A DNA stretch of 10,002 nt, from positions 1 to 10,002 of the forward strand of contig CALHKJ010000308.1 in NCBI GenBank assembly GCA_938033975.1, read 5' to 3'. Positions 1-5,925 of the stretch are shown piece by piece. Positions within the stretch are counted from its first letter, which is position 1. Every line of letters starts with the position of its first letter. The translations under genes and the position numbers were made by a program. Source of the stretch: an uncultured Saprospiraceae bacterium (lineage in GTDB: Bacteria > Bacteroidota > Bacteroidia > Chitinophagales > Saprospiraceae). The notes beneath the pieces were generated by a model, which did not search any database, was not told the DNA's origin, and saw nothing but the letters and a program-made list of their open reading frames with translations.

Positions 1-1005
1 TTCCCTAAACACAGGTGCCAAAAACTCAGTAATTTGCTCATGTTCAATCAAAAAAGCATCGTGACCATGAATGGATTTTACGATGTGATGTTCATTGCGC
101 ACATTCAAATTATCTAGAAGCTTTGCTGTCTTTGAATTTTCATCGGCAATAAAAAAGAAGTCGGTATCAATAGATATTTGAATGACCTTAGATTTTATGC
201 TTTTTAGACGATCAGGATTTTGATCTTCTTCCAGTGCATTGACGGTGGATAGAAGATTGTTCATCATTAAGTAAGATTCTATTGCAAATCTTGATTTAAG
301 TTTTTCACCGTGGTGGTTGAGCCAACTAGCTACATTCCTTTCACCTTTATCGTTTAGTGTTCTTTCAAATTTTTTCCCTAAAGAATGAGGTGTTCTATAA
401 AACAGCATGGCCATCTTTCGAGCATCTTCTAAAGGCTTTTTTGAATTTTGCAGAATACTTTCTTGGACACTATTGTGGCCTACAATCCAATCAGAGGATT
501 TCCAATCTGAAGCTATTGGGATTACATACTCAATGAAGTTGGGTTTCATCATGGCAAGTTCCCAAGTAAGGCAGCCACCTAAAGATCCTCCGATAGAGGC
601 ATATAGTTTTTTGATACCCAATGAGCTTAGTACCTCATATTGAAGTCTTGCAATATCTTTGGCTATAAAGTCTTTATAGTTTTCGATTAGGTGACCATCA
701 TAGCCATTGCCCAAAATATTAAATGCAATCACAGAGTATCGATTGGTGTCTATAAGTTTATTGGGTCCTACCAAATCTTTCCACCATCCTTTTTTCTCAC
801 TGATCACATCGGAATTACCAGTTAAGGCATGATTAATGGCAATCACTGGTGCTGAGGAAAGAGCTTTGCCAAAAATCTGATAAGACATTTTTAGCTGTTC
901 ATAATTCTTTCCAGTATAAGTTTCATAATTGTTAAATGTATGGAACTTCAACTCCGAATTATCAACCTTCTCCTTTAACCCAGCACCAATGAATTGCATG
1001 TACAT
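1..1005 (-). CDS. metX: homoserine O-acetyltransferase (MetX), C-terminus cut by window edge
   Basis: This alpha/beta-hydrolase-fold enzyme moves an acetyl group from acetyl-CoA to homoserine, making the O-acetylhomoserine used by MetY next door. The frame is open from the ATG at 1005 to base 1, giving 335 codons with no stop, so only a short C-terminal tail should be missing. Visible family marks are NHALTGNSDV (residues 58-67), the nucleophile elbow IGGSLGG (Ser141), an IDTD strand whose Asp282 is the likely catalytic acid, and GHDAFLIE with catalytic His315. The ATG shares its first base with the last base of the metY stop (TAATG), which suggests translational coupling; an in-frame ATG two codons later is an alternative start. 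The fold alone does not separate acetyl from succinyl transfer; the MetY partner supports acetyl. It should share the Cys/Met attenuator upstream of metY. Confidence 0.93.
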   Translation of the reverse strand, partial: MYMQFIGAGLKEKVDNSELKFHTFNNYETYTGKNYEQLKMSYQIFGKALSSAPVIAINHALTGNSDVISEKKGWWKDLVGPNKLIDTNRYSVIAFNILGNGYDGHLIENYKDFIAKDIARLQYEVLSSLGIKKLYASIGGSLGGCLTWELAMMKPNFIEYVIPIASDWKSSDWIVGHNSVQESILQNSKKPLEDARKMAMLFYRTPHSLGKKFERTLNDKGERNVASWLNHHGEKLKSRFAIESYLMMNNLLSTVNALEEDQNPDRLKSIKSKVIQISIDTDFFFIADENSKTAKLLDNLNVRNEHHIVKSIHGHDAFLIEHEQITEFLAPVFRE

Positions 1006-2282
1006 TATTTAATTTGACTAAAAGCGTTTTCTAAATCTTGTTTCAAATCGTCTACATTTTCAAGACCGATTGAAAGTCTGATTAGATCAGAAGTTACTCC
1101 CGCAGATTCTTGCTGTGCCTCATCCAATTGTTGGTGAGTCGTGCTTGATGGATGGATAATCAATGATTTTGAATCTCCAATATTTGCGAGAAGCGAGAAA
1201 ATCTTAGTTGCATCAGTTAATTGCTTTGCTGCTTCAAAACCACCTTTTAATCCAAATGTGACAATACCACTTTGTCCGTTTGGTAGATATTTTTTTGCAA
1301 GTGCATTGTATTTGCTAGAAGCGAGTCCTGGATAATTTACCCATGCAACCTCATCTCTAGATTCAAGCCATTGTGCTACTTCAAGTGCATTTTTTGAATG
1401 TCTTTGGATTCTTACATCTAATGTTTCCAAACCTTGTATTACTTGAAAAGCATTGTATGGACTTAATGCTCCACCTAGATCTCTCAATCCTTCTATCCTC
1501 AATTTAACTAAAAAAGAAAGCTCACCCAAGGCTTCGTAGTATTTTAATCCATGGTATCCCTTTGATGGTTCAGTAAATTCTGGAAATTTACCATTGTCCC
1601 ATTTGAATTTACCAGAGTCAATAACTACACCACCTAGTGAAGTACCTTGACCACCAATATATTTTGTTAATGAATGAATCACAATATGTGCTCCATGCTT
1701 AATAGGATTTAATAATGCTGGCGAAGCAACCGTATTATCAACAATTAGTGGAATGCCAAATGCATCTGCCACTTTTGCTATTTCTTCTATATCCAAAACA
1801 TCCAATTTTGGATTGCCTAGTGCTTCTATAAAGATTGCTTTTGTCTCATCAGTAATGGCATCAGCAAAATTTCTTGGATCAGAAGCATCTACAAAACTTG
1901 AGTTGATATTGAATCTTGGTAAGGTAGTATTGAGTAGGTTGTAAGTTCCACCATAAAGACTACTGGATGCTATAATGTGATCACCAGATTTTAAAAGTGT
2001 CAAGAGGGTAGTAGAGATTGCTGAAGTCCCTGATGCATATACCACTGCTCCTATTCCTCCTTCAACTGCAGCCAATCTCTTTTCTAAAATATCATTGGTT
2101 GGATTGTTCAATCTAGTATAGATGTATCCAAATTCTTGAAGACCAAATAGTGCTGCTGCGTGGTTCGTATCGTTAAATACATATGAGGTCGTCTGATAAA
2201 TGGGAACCGCTCTTGTTCCTTCGGTCAATTTAGTGTCATGACCTTCATGTAAGGCTTTCGTTTGAATTTTAAAATCTGACAT
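1005..2282 (-). CDS. metY: O-acetylhomoserine aminocarboxypropyltransferase / sulfhydrylase (MetY)
   Basis: A cytoplasmic PLP enzyme of the Cys/Met-metabolism family, expected to join O-acetylhomoserine with sulfide (or methanethiol) to give homocysteine (or methionine). The 425 residues are full family length. Visible marks: TRAVPIYQTTSYVF near the N-terminus, YTRLNNPT (Tyr55 and Arg57, phosphate contacts from the neighbouring subunit), YASGTSAI (82-89), Tyr110 stacking on the cofactor, VDNTVASP with Asp182 at the pyridine nitrogen, and SLTKYIGGQGTSLGG with Lys207 forming the Schiff base. The insertion-rich middle and EGLRDLGGALSPYNAF favour MetY over the shorter MetB/MetC enzymes. It is the first enzyme gene of an operon with metX. 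The roughly 130-base stretch between the terminator hairpin and this ATG belongs to the mRNA leader, so transcription probably depends on the attenuator at 2411-2537. Confidence 0.95.
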   Translation of the reverse strand: MSDFKIQTKALHEGHDTKLTEGTRAVPIYQTTSYVFNDTNHAAALFGLQEFGYIYTRLNNPTNDILEKRLAAVEGGIGAVVYASGTSAISTTLLTLLKSGDHIIASSSLYGGTYNLLNTTLPRFNINSSFVDASDPRNFADAITDETKAIFIEALGNPKLDVLDIEEIAKVADAFGIPLIVDNTVASPALLNPIKHGAHIVIHSLTKYIGGQGTSLGGVVIDSGKFKWDNGKFPEFTEPSKGYHGLKYYEALGELSFLVKLRIEGLRDLGGALSPYNAFQVIQGLETLDVRIQRHSKNALEVAQWLESRDEVAWVNYPGLASSKYNALAKKYLPNGQSGIVTFGLKGGFEAAKQLTDATKIFSLLANIGDSKSLIIHPSSTTHQQLDEAQQESAGVTSDLIRLSIGLENVDDLKQDLENAFSQIK

Positions 2283-2410
2283 TTTGTTTAATTTTTAATG
2301 TTTAGTAATGCCTGTGAGTAAGTCCAGGAATTGATTCTTAGTTTAAATTTTACTCTTTTCAAGATGCTGAATGATAAAATCATTCGGTAAACTGTTTTCA
2401 AAATTTGACA

Positions 2411-2444
2411 AATAAAAAAAGCCTTTGCAAACTGCAAAGGCTTT
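2411..2444 (-). terminator. intrinsic terminator of the metY-metX attenuator
   Basis: Read on the minus strand, AAAGCCTTTGCA, loop GTT, TGCAAAGGCTTT form a perfect 12-bp stem (2444-2418). It runs straight into a TTTTTTTATTT tract (2420-2410). The T-run lies on the metY side only; on the plus strand the stem is followed by AATATACG, so the signal is directional. It lies between the leader peptide and metY, so it would stop transcription before the enzymes unless prevented. Its 5' arm can pair instead with leader codons 18-21, the hallmark of attenuation. Confidence 0.85.
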
Positions 2445-2486
2445 AATATACGTATATCTAATATATTGTTATACCCTTTGCGTTTG
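2428..2486 (-). promoter_or_regulatory. antiterminator pairing, mutually exclusive with the terminator
   Basis: On the minus strand, CAAACGCAAAGG (2486-2475) can pair with CCTTTGC-A-GTTTG (2440-2428). This gives 12 base pairs interrupted by one bulged A at 2433. The second strand takes the inner 5' arm and loop of the terminator, so the two helices cannot coexist. The first strand is codons 18-21 of the leader peptide (Gln-Thr-Gln-Arg), ending three bases before the stop codon. A ribosome reaching the stop would cover it and let the terminator form. One held at the Cys/Met block would leave most of it free. The pairing is read from sequence; the mechanism is inferred from classic amino-acid attenuators. 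Confidence 0.75.
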
Positions 2487-2537
2487 TTTAAAACACATCA
2501 TAGTACAACAACAAATATTTCTCTTACTTAAATTCAT
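2469..2537 (-). CDS. Cys/Met-rich leader peptide of the metY-metX attenuator (22 aa)
   Basis: A 22-codon ORF starting ATG at 2537 and ending TAA at 2471-2469. Residues 8-15 read ICCCTMMC: three consecutive cysteines, two consecutive methionines and a fourth cysteine, all Cys codons being TGT. Such clustering in a tiny ORF ahead of a homocysteine-forming operon fits a ribosome sensor for charged Cys-tRNA and Met-tRNA, with the peptide itself dispensable. The ATG is only 4 bases after the -7-like promoter element, so the mRNA may start at or just before it (leaderless or nearly so). No Shine-Dalgarno sequence is visible. The last codons double as the antiterminator strand. It is too short for routine gene callers. 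No homology search was possible; the call rests on composition, position and RNA pairing. Confidence 0.8.
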   Translation of the reverse strand: MNLSKRNICCCTMMCFKQTQRV

Positions 2538-2541
2538 AATG

Positions 2542-2572
2542 CGAAAGTAGAGACAATAAAACTGTGATGCAA
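2542..2572 (-). promoter_or_regulatory. Bacteroidota-type promoter for the leader-metY-metX transcript
   Basis: Reading the minus strand, TTG at 2572-2570 is followed after 20 bases by TACTTTCG (2549-2542). This matches the TTG / TAnnTTTG pattern described for the primary sigma factor of Bacteroidota with one mismatch. A second TTG at 2575-2573 gives a 23-base spacing. The expected transcription start falls within a few bases of the leader ATG at 2537, leaving almost no 5' untranslated region. Confidence 0.6.
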
Positions 2573-2600
2573 CAACTTTTATCAAAAATCTTGAAAAAAT

Positions 2601-2666
2601 AAAACTTGCCAATGCAAGTGTTTCTTCTTTTCTAAAACTTGCTAATGCAATTGTTTTTTTCTTTCT
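2601..2666. repeat. two-copy 33-bp tandem repeat with embedded palindromes (possible operators)
   Basis: Units 2601-2633 and 2634-2666 match at 28 of 33 positions. The first contains the perfect inverted repeat ACTTGC-CAAT-GCAAGT (2604-2619), the second the degenerate ACTTGC-TAAT-GCAATT (2637-2652). Each is followed by a pyrimidine-rich run. The period is close to three DNA helical turns, so a dimeric repressor or activator could bind both on one face. The repeat lies between the divergent metY leader promoter and the MDR oxidoreductase gene, about 67 bases upstream of the latter, and could serve either. The rest of this 437-base intergenic region holds the attenuator and the metY leader, and nothing else recognised. 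Confidence 0.55.
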
Positions 2667-2719
2667 TAACTTAAGTCAATGATATCAAACTCCATTTCAA
2701 ATATCTTTATTTTGAAATT

Positions 2720-3685
2720 ATGAAAATGAAAGCAGCATATTATCAAGAGTATGGTCCACCGGAGCTAATTGAATTTGTTCAAATAGACAGACCTAAAGTG
2801 GAGGACAATCAAGTATTAATAAAAATCAAAGCAACGACCGTTAATCGTACAGACTGTGGAATTCGATCTGGGGCCTACCTTATTATGAAAATGATTACTG
2901 GACTCAAGGCACCACGAAAAAAAATTCCAGGTACCGATTTCTCTGGTGTCATCGAAGAACTTGGTTCTTCTGTTTCAAAATTTAAAGTAGGGGATAAGGT
3001 TTTTGGTTTTCATGATGAAGGAATTGAATCTCAAGCAGAATACTTAGCCTTGGATGCAGATCAGACACATCACATGCCACATGGGCTTTCTTTTGAAGAG
3101 GCCACTGCTTGCCTTGAAGGAGCACATTACGCACTTAATTTCATTAGAAAAGTTGATCTCAAAGCAGGTCAAAAAGTTTTGGTCTATGGCTCAACGGGTG
3201 CCATCGGTTCAGCAGTTGTCCAGCTCTTAAAATATGAAGGATTGCATGTCACAGCAGTTTGTGATACAGACAATGTGGAAAAAATCAAAGGTCTTAATCC
3301 GGACCGGGTGATTGATTATAAAGTCACCGACTACTGGAAAGAAGATATCATATATGATTATGTATTTGACGCAGTTGGCAAAAGTTCCTTTTCTCAAAGC
3401 AAGCCAGTTCTCAGCAAAAAAGGAGTTTATATATCCTCTGAATTAGGAAAAAACTGGGAAAACATCTATCTCTCGATATTTACTCCCTTCTTAGGAGGGA
3501 AAAGAGTAAAATTTCCTTTTCCGAAGAACATAACGAAGACAGTTGAGCACATGTCTAAGCTTATCAATCAAGGGAAGTTTAGACCTTTAATAGATAGAAG
3601 CTTTCCATTTGAGGAGATAGTGGAAGCTTATAGCTATGTTGAGAAAGGCTTCAAAACAGGAAATGTGATTCTTAAAATTCAATGA
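2720..3685 (+). CDS. zinc-independent MDR-family NAD(P)-dependent oxidoreductase (quinone oxidoreductase type)
   Basis: A 321-residue member of the medium-chain dehydrogenase/reductase superfamily, near the usual length of quinone-oxidoreductase-like enzymes, expected to reduce a quinone, enone or similar carbonyl with NADPH in the cytoplasm. The N-terminal GroES-like part runs MKAAYYQEYGPPE, NRTDCGIRSG (42-51) and PGTDFSGVIEELG (70-82). The GHE zinc-site motif of true alcohol dehydrogenases is absent. The Rossmann part has VLVYGSTGAIGSAVVQLLK (153-171), with GSTGAIG in place of the common GGVG turn, and DRVIDY (195-200). The C-terminal FEEIVEAYSYVEKGFKTGNVILKI is typical. ATG 2720 sits 5 bases after a TATTTTG element (2708-2714); ATG 2726, giving the conserved MKAAYY start, is equally possible. 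The substrate cannot be read from sequence. A palindromic tandem repeat upstream may control it. Confidence 0.85.
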   Translation: MKMKAAYYQEYGPPELIEFVQIDRPKVEDNQVLIKIKATTVNRTDCGIRSGAYLIMKMITGLKAPRKKIPGTDFSGVIEELGSSVSKFKVGDKVFGFHDEGIESQAEYLALDADQTHHMPHGLSFEEATACLEGAHYALNFIRKVDLKAGQKVLVYGSTGAIGSAVVQLLKYEGLHVTAVCDTDNVEKIKGLNPDRVIDYKVTDYWKEDIIYDYVFDAVGKSSFSQSKPVLSKKGVYISSELGKNWENIYLSIFTPFLGGKRVKFPFPKNITKTVEHMSKLINQGKFRPLIDRSFPFEEIVEAYSYVEKGFKTGNVILKIQ

Positions 3686-3700
3686 TTTTTCTAAAAATCA
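3683..3700 (+). terminator. weak hairpin overlapping the oxidoreductase stop codon
   Basis: TGATTTT-TCTA-AAAATCA is a 7-bp stem (8 bp if the loop closes to two bases) beginning with the TGA stop itself. The stem is mostly A-T pairs and no T-tract follows, so this is at best a weak terminator. Confidence 0.25.
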
Positions 3701-3750
3701 CAATTTCACCTTTCATTTATAGACATTATTCTAAATTTTTAATTGGTCCA

Positions 3751-3780
3751 TTGTCTCAATATTGAATTTATAGTAACTTG
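3751..3780 (+). promoter_or_regulatory. candidate promoter for the Crp/Fnr-family gene
   Basis: TTG (3751-3753) is followed after 20 bases by TAACTTG (3774-3780), one T short of the TAnnTTTG element. The spacing equals that of the metY leader promoter. The ATG at 3786 lies only 5 bases further on, again implying a very short or absent 5' leader. A palindromic CAATATTG (3757-3764) sits between the two elements. Confidence 0.4.
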
Positions 3781-3785
3781 TTATT

Positions 3786-4376
3786 ATGGATTCAATTACC
3801 ACCCTTACGGGAAATAAGGATAATGATATCATACAAAGACTCAACTTAAGCAAAGAAGAGATTGATTTTATCAATAATTTGCAATCAAAGGTCTTTTATA
3901 AGAAAGGAACCTGCTTCTTGTCAGAAGGACAAGTTGCTGATAGGTCTTATTATGTGGAGAAAGGTTGTGTTAGAAAGTATTATATCAAGGATGGTGAAGA
4001 AAAAACAACCGATTTCTATTTAGAAGACGATTCGATCACGACTACTCCTAGCAGTGATAAAAATTTGAAATCTAAATACTTTTTAGAATGCCTGGAGGAT
4101 ACTAATCTGAAAATTGTAACCACACAACAAGAAGAAACGCTGTATAAAAGATTTCCCCGTTTTCAATCACTTTGCAGAATTTCTGCAGAGAAAAAGCTAG
4201 AAGAATATCAAGAATTGTTTTCGAAATTTATTCTATCCTCGCCTGAGGAAAGATATTTGGACCTACTCAATAATAGACCTGAACTCTTGCATAGAGTTCC
4301 TCAATACCACTTGGCTAGTTTCCTAGGCGTCAAGCCCGAATCTTTGAGCCGAATCAAAAAACGTGTGATGGACTAA
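3786..4376 (+). CDS. Crp/Fnr-family transcriptional regulator
   Basis: A 196-residue protein of the usual length for short Bacteroidota Crp/Fnr regulators. Residues about 20-120 form a cyclic-nucleotide-binding-type beta-roll (FYKKGTCFLSEGQVADRSYYVEKGCVRK region, 37-64). A long dimerisation helix follows around 132-150. The C-terminal winged-helix motif includes SPEERYLDLL (152-161) and a helix-turn-helix at PQYHLASFLGVKPESLSRIKKRV (172-194), where the SRIKKR part should be the recognition helix. The canonical cAMP pocket pattern (GE...R-S/T) is not seen, and the few cysteines do not make an Fnr-type iron-sulfur cluster, so the ligand is unknown. It has its own candidate promoter 100 bases after the oxidoreductase gene on the same strand. 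Regulation of that neighbour is possible but not shown. Confidence 0.88.
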   Translation: MDSITTLTGNKDNDIIQRLNLSKEEIDFINNLQSKVFYKKGTCFLSEGQVADRSYYVEKGCVRKYYIKDGEEKTTDFYLEDDSITTTPSSDKNLKSKYFLECLEDTNLKIVTTQQEETLYKRFPRFQSLCRISAEKKLEEYQELFSKFILSSPEERYLDLLNNRPELLHRVPQYHLASFLGVKPESLSRIKKRVMD

Positions 4377-4687
4377 TTGAAGAGAGAATTTTCTTCAATC
4401 ATGATAGCTTTGAGAAGCAAAATGAGAATGGAAATTGTTCTTATGATTGCCTTTTTGGTGGTTATGCGGGTATACTTCCAGCATTAAATTCTACAATTTT
4501 GTTCAGATTGTAAGTCAGTCATCATGTACACACAAATACTAGGCTAACTTTACTACTTTATTGGATTTATTGTTAAAATGTATGTTAGTAGTCAAATTCA
4601 GGGGATGAAATCGAAATAGAACTCTAAGTATGTATGCGATATGTAGCTAAGCCTATAGTAAGTATGTGATTTGGAGTTGAAGCAGCA
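4377..4687. other. intergenic region between convergent genes, no clear gene
   Basis: This stretch separates the Crp/Fnr gene and the VOC gene, which converge. Right after the Crp/Fnr stop there is an inverted repeat TTGAAGA ... TCTTCAA (4376-4397) with no T-tract. A 28-codon ORF (4401-4487, plus) encodes a basic start and a hydrophobic run EIVLMIAFLVV, but nothing else supports it. TAAGTATGT occurs twice, at 4625-4633 and 4659-4667. I recognise no RNA gene or mobile element. Confidence 0.5.
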
Positions 4688-5095
4688 CTAAAGATTCTTG
4701 TTTTGATCGCTAGGCTCGATAATGTCCCAAAGGTTTCCATATAAATCTTTGAAAACCGCAACCTTACCGTACTCAAATACAACTGGCTCTCGCACAAACT
4801 CTATTCCTTTTGCTTTCATATTGGCAAAATCTCGATCAAAATTATCCGTAAAAAGAAACAAGAAAACTCTACCACCAGTTTGGTTGCCAATGGACGCTTC
4901 TTGCTTTTCATCGGCAGCTCTTGCAAGCAGAAGACAACATTCTTTAGCTCCTGGTGGAGCAAGCATAACCCATCTCTTTGTCTCGCTTAGTTTGGTATCT
5001 TCTAACAAAACAAAGTTTAGTTTATTTACATAAAAGTCTATGGCTTCGTCGTATTCTTTGACTACCAATGCAATACTGGCAATATGTTGCTTCAT
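4688..5095 (-). CDS. VOC-superfamily (glyoxalase / bleomycin-resistance fold) protein
   Basis: A 135-residue single vicinal-oxygen-chelate domain. The first beta-alpha-beta module opens with IASIALVVKEYDEAIDFY (5-22) and the second ends with YGKVAVFKDLYGNLWDIIEP (109-128), the classic closing motif with Glu127 in a metal-ligand position. The first-strand position that often carries a metal-binding His is Ser7 here; His4 is nearby but out of register. Metal-dependent catalysis is therefore uncertain. KECCLLLARA (51-60) leads the second strand pair. The ATG overlaps the TGA of the upstream Gre-like gene in an ATGA, implying coupled translation. The family covers glyoxalases, dioxygenases and antibiotic-binding proteins; the substrate is not predictable. 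Confidence 0.85.
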   Translation of the reverse strand: MKQHIASIALVVKEYDEAIDFYVNKLNFVLLEDTKLSETKRWVMLAPPGAKECCLLLARAADEKQEASIGNQTGGRVFLFLFTDNFDRDFANMKAKGIEFVREPVVFEYGKVAVFKDLYGNLWDIIEPSDQNKNL

Positions 5096-5541
5096 ATGAT
5101 ATCTATTATTTTAATTTTTTTATCGCCCATACTTATTTCTTCACCAACTTTTTTACCTCTCAACTTTAGTCCGATAGGTGAAGCCATAGAAATACAATAG
5201 TATGTTTCTTCATTCAACAAAACTTTGCCAATTGGCACAGAAATAAAATATTTACCTTGAGTACATACCACCAAACAACCTAAAGCTACTTTATCAAAAG
5301 ATGCCTCAGGATCAATGTCTGCCAATAATAATTTTAATTCATTGGTTTTGGCAAGCTGTGTTCTGCTTTTTTCCTCCTCCATATGCAACATGGCGCGTCC
5401 AGTTTCATATTTATCACCTGCGCTACTTTTTGTCTCATTATTTCTTGACTCCTCAATGGATTTGATTGCCAATTGCAGACTTGCAATTTTGTCTTGAATA
5501 ATCGACAAGCTTAATTGATGAAGTTCTTTTTTGATTTGCAT
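5092..5541 (-). CDS. GreA/GreB-like transcription factor, Bacteroidota small form
   Basis: A 149-residue protein with an N-terminal helical hairpin (about 1-75) and a C-terminal FKBP-like GreA/GreB domain (about 80-149; MASPIGLKLRGKKVGEEI matches the SPLG-x-ALLGKKVGDE signature). Gre factors enter the RNA polymerase secondary channel and trigger cleavage of backtracked RNA. The hairpin-turn segment KSSAGDKYETGRAM (38-51) contains Gly-Asp43-x-x-Glu46, matching the acidic tip Asp41/Glu44 of E. coli GreA, so cleavage activity is plausible. In databases relatives of this form are often mislabelled 3-oxoacyl-ACP synthase, which the sequence does not support. It is the first gene of a two-gene unit with the VOC protein (4-base overlap). 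A 14-bp palindrome lies over its start codon. Confidence 0.75.
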   Translation of the reverse strand: MQIKKELHQLSLSIIQDKIASLQLAIKSIEESRNNETKSSAGDKYETGRAMLHMEEEKSRTQLAKTNELKLLLADIDPEASFDKVALGCLVVCTQGKYFISVPIGKVLLNEETYYCISMASPIGLKLRGKKVGEEISMGDKKIKIIDII

Positions 5542-5553
5542 AAATGCATTTAT
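5540..5553. promoter_or_regulatory. 14-bp perfect palindrome at the Gre-like gene start
   Basis: ATAAATGCATTTAT is a perfect 14-bp palindrome that includes the first bases of the start codon at 5541-5539. A dimeric regulator bound here would block initiation of the Gre-like/VOC unit. In AT-rich DNA such a palindrome can also occur by chance. Confidence 0.3.
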
Positions 5554-5925
5554 TGTAATTATCTATGAATAGACTTACAGTTCCTACTACAAGATGTAAA
5601 TAGTATTTTAACCATTTCAATTTTTTCTTAATTACCATGTAATTTATCATGATTTAATGAAAATGTATGAGCTGTAAGGATGCAATTTAAAAGTAGAAAT
5701 ATCTAGATTTTGTAAATTAAGTACTAAATACCAAAACAATTAGTTTAGCTATGCTGTTATGTAAGTAATACTTACTAATTGATAAGTTTATAAGATTCTT
5801 TATTATGCAAACAAAAAACTAGAGTCAAACATCTAATCTGCTATGTCCGTAAAAACTCAAGTTCAAATGAATCAAACAGAGGAAAAAATTGAGGTCTACT
5901 ATAAAACACACAAATACTTATTGCT
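5542..5925. other. divergent intergenic region, AT-rich
   Basis: The region separates the minus-strand Gre-like gene from the plus-strand lipoprotein gene. It holds the palindrome at the Gre start, a second palindrome at 5761-5775, and a 28-codon ORF (5843-5929) ending over the lipoprotein start codon. A 65-codon minus-strand frame crossing 5453-5650 overlaps the Gre-like gene out of frame and has no family features. No convincing promoter pair or RNA gene was found. Confidence 0.5.
5761..5775. promoter_or_regulatory. odd-centred palindrome, operator-like
   Basis: GTAAGTA-A-TACTTAC is a perfect 7-bp inverted repeat around one central base. It lies about 150 bases upstream of the lipoprotein gene and 220 bases from the Gre-like gene. 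The arms are too close for an RNA hairpin, so if functional it would bind a dimeric protein. Confidence 0.25.

Noticed and set aside
407..643. 78-codon plus-strand frame inside metX
   Set aside because: It is antisense to the nucleophile-elbow region of metX and shows no protein-family pattern; the minus-strand frame is clearly the gene.
2288..2383. 31-codon minus-strand ORF ending 5 bases before metY
   Set aside because: No amino-acid bias, no recognisable family and no signal at its start; it lies in the mRNA leader downstream of the terminator and is most likely a chance frame.
2369..2385. Second hairpin GAATGAT-AAA-ATCATTC in the metY leader
   Set aside because: Seven A/T-rich pairs with a three-base loop and no T-tract on either strand; too weak to call a terminator.
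2283..2410. SAM riboswitch upstream of metY
   Set aside because: I looked for the conserved SAM-II core and the SAM-I four-way junction elements and found neither; the leader-peptide attenuator explains the structure better.
4401..4487. 28-codon ORF with a hydrophobic stretch between the Crp/Fnr and VOC genes
   Set aside because: It could encode a single-helix peptide, but no promoter, start signal or family supports it; kept only as a note in the intergenic entry.
4625..4667. Direct repeat TAAGTATGT, two copies
   Set aside because: Nine bases repeated once in AT-rich DNA is within chance expectation, and no further copies or structure are present.
4722..5033. 103-codon plus-strand frame opposite the VOC gene
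   Set aside because: It is a shadow of the VOC coding frame, with low-complexity serine/leucine composition and no family features.
5453..5650. 65-codon minus-strand frame crossing the Gre-like start
   Set aside because: It overlaps the well-supported Gre-like gene in another frame and has no domain features.
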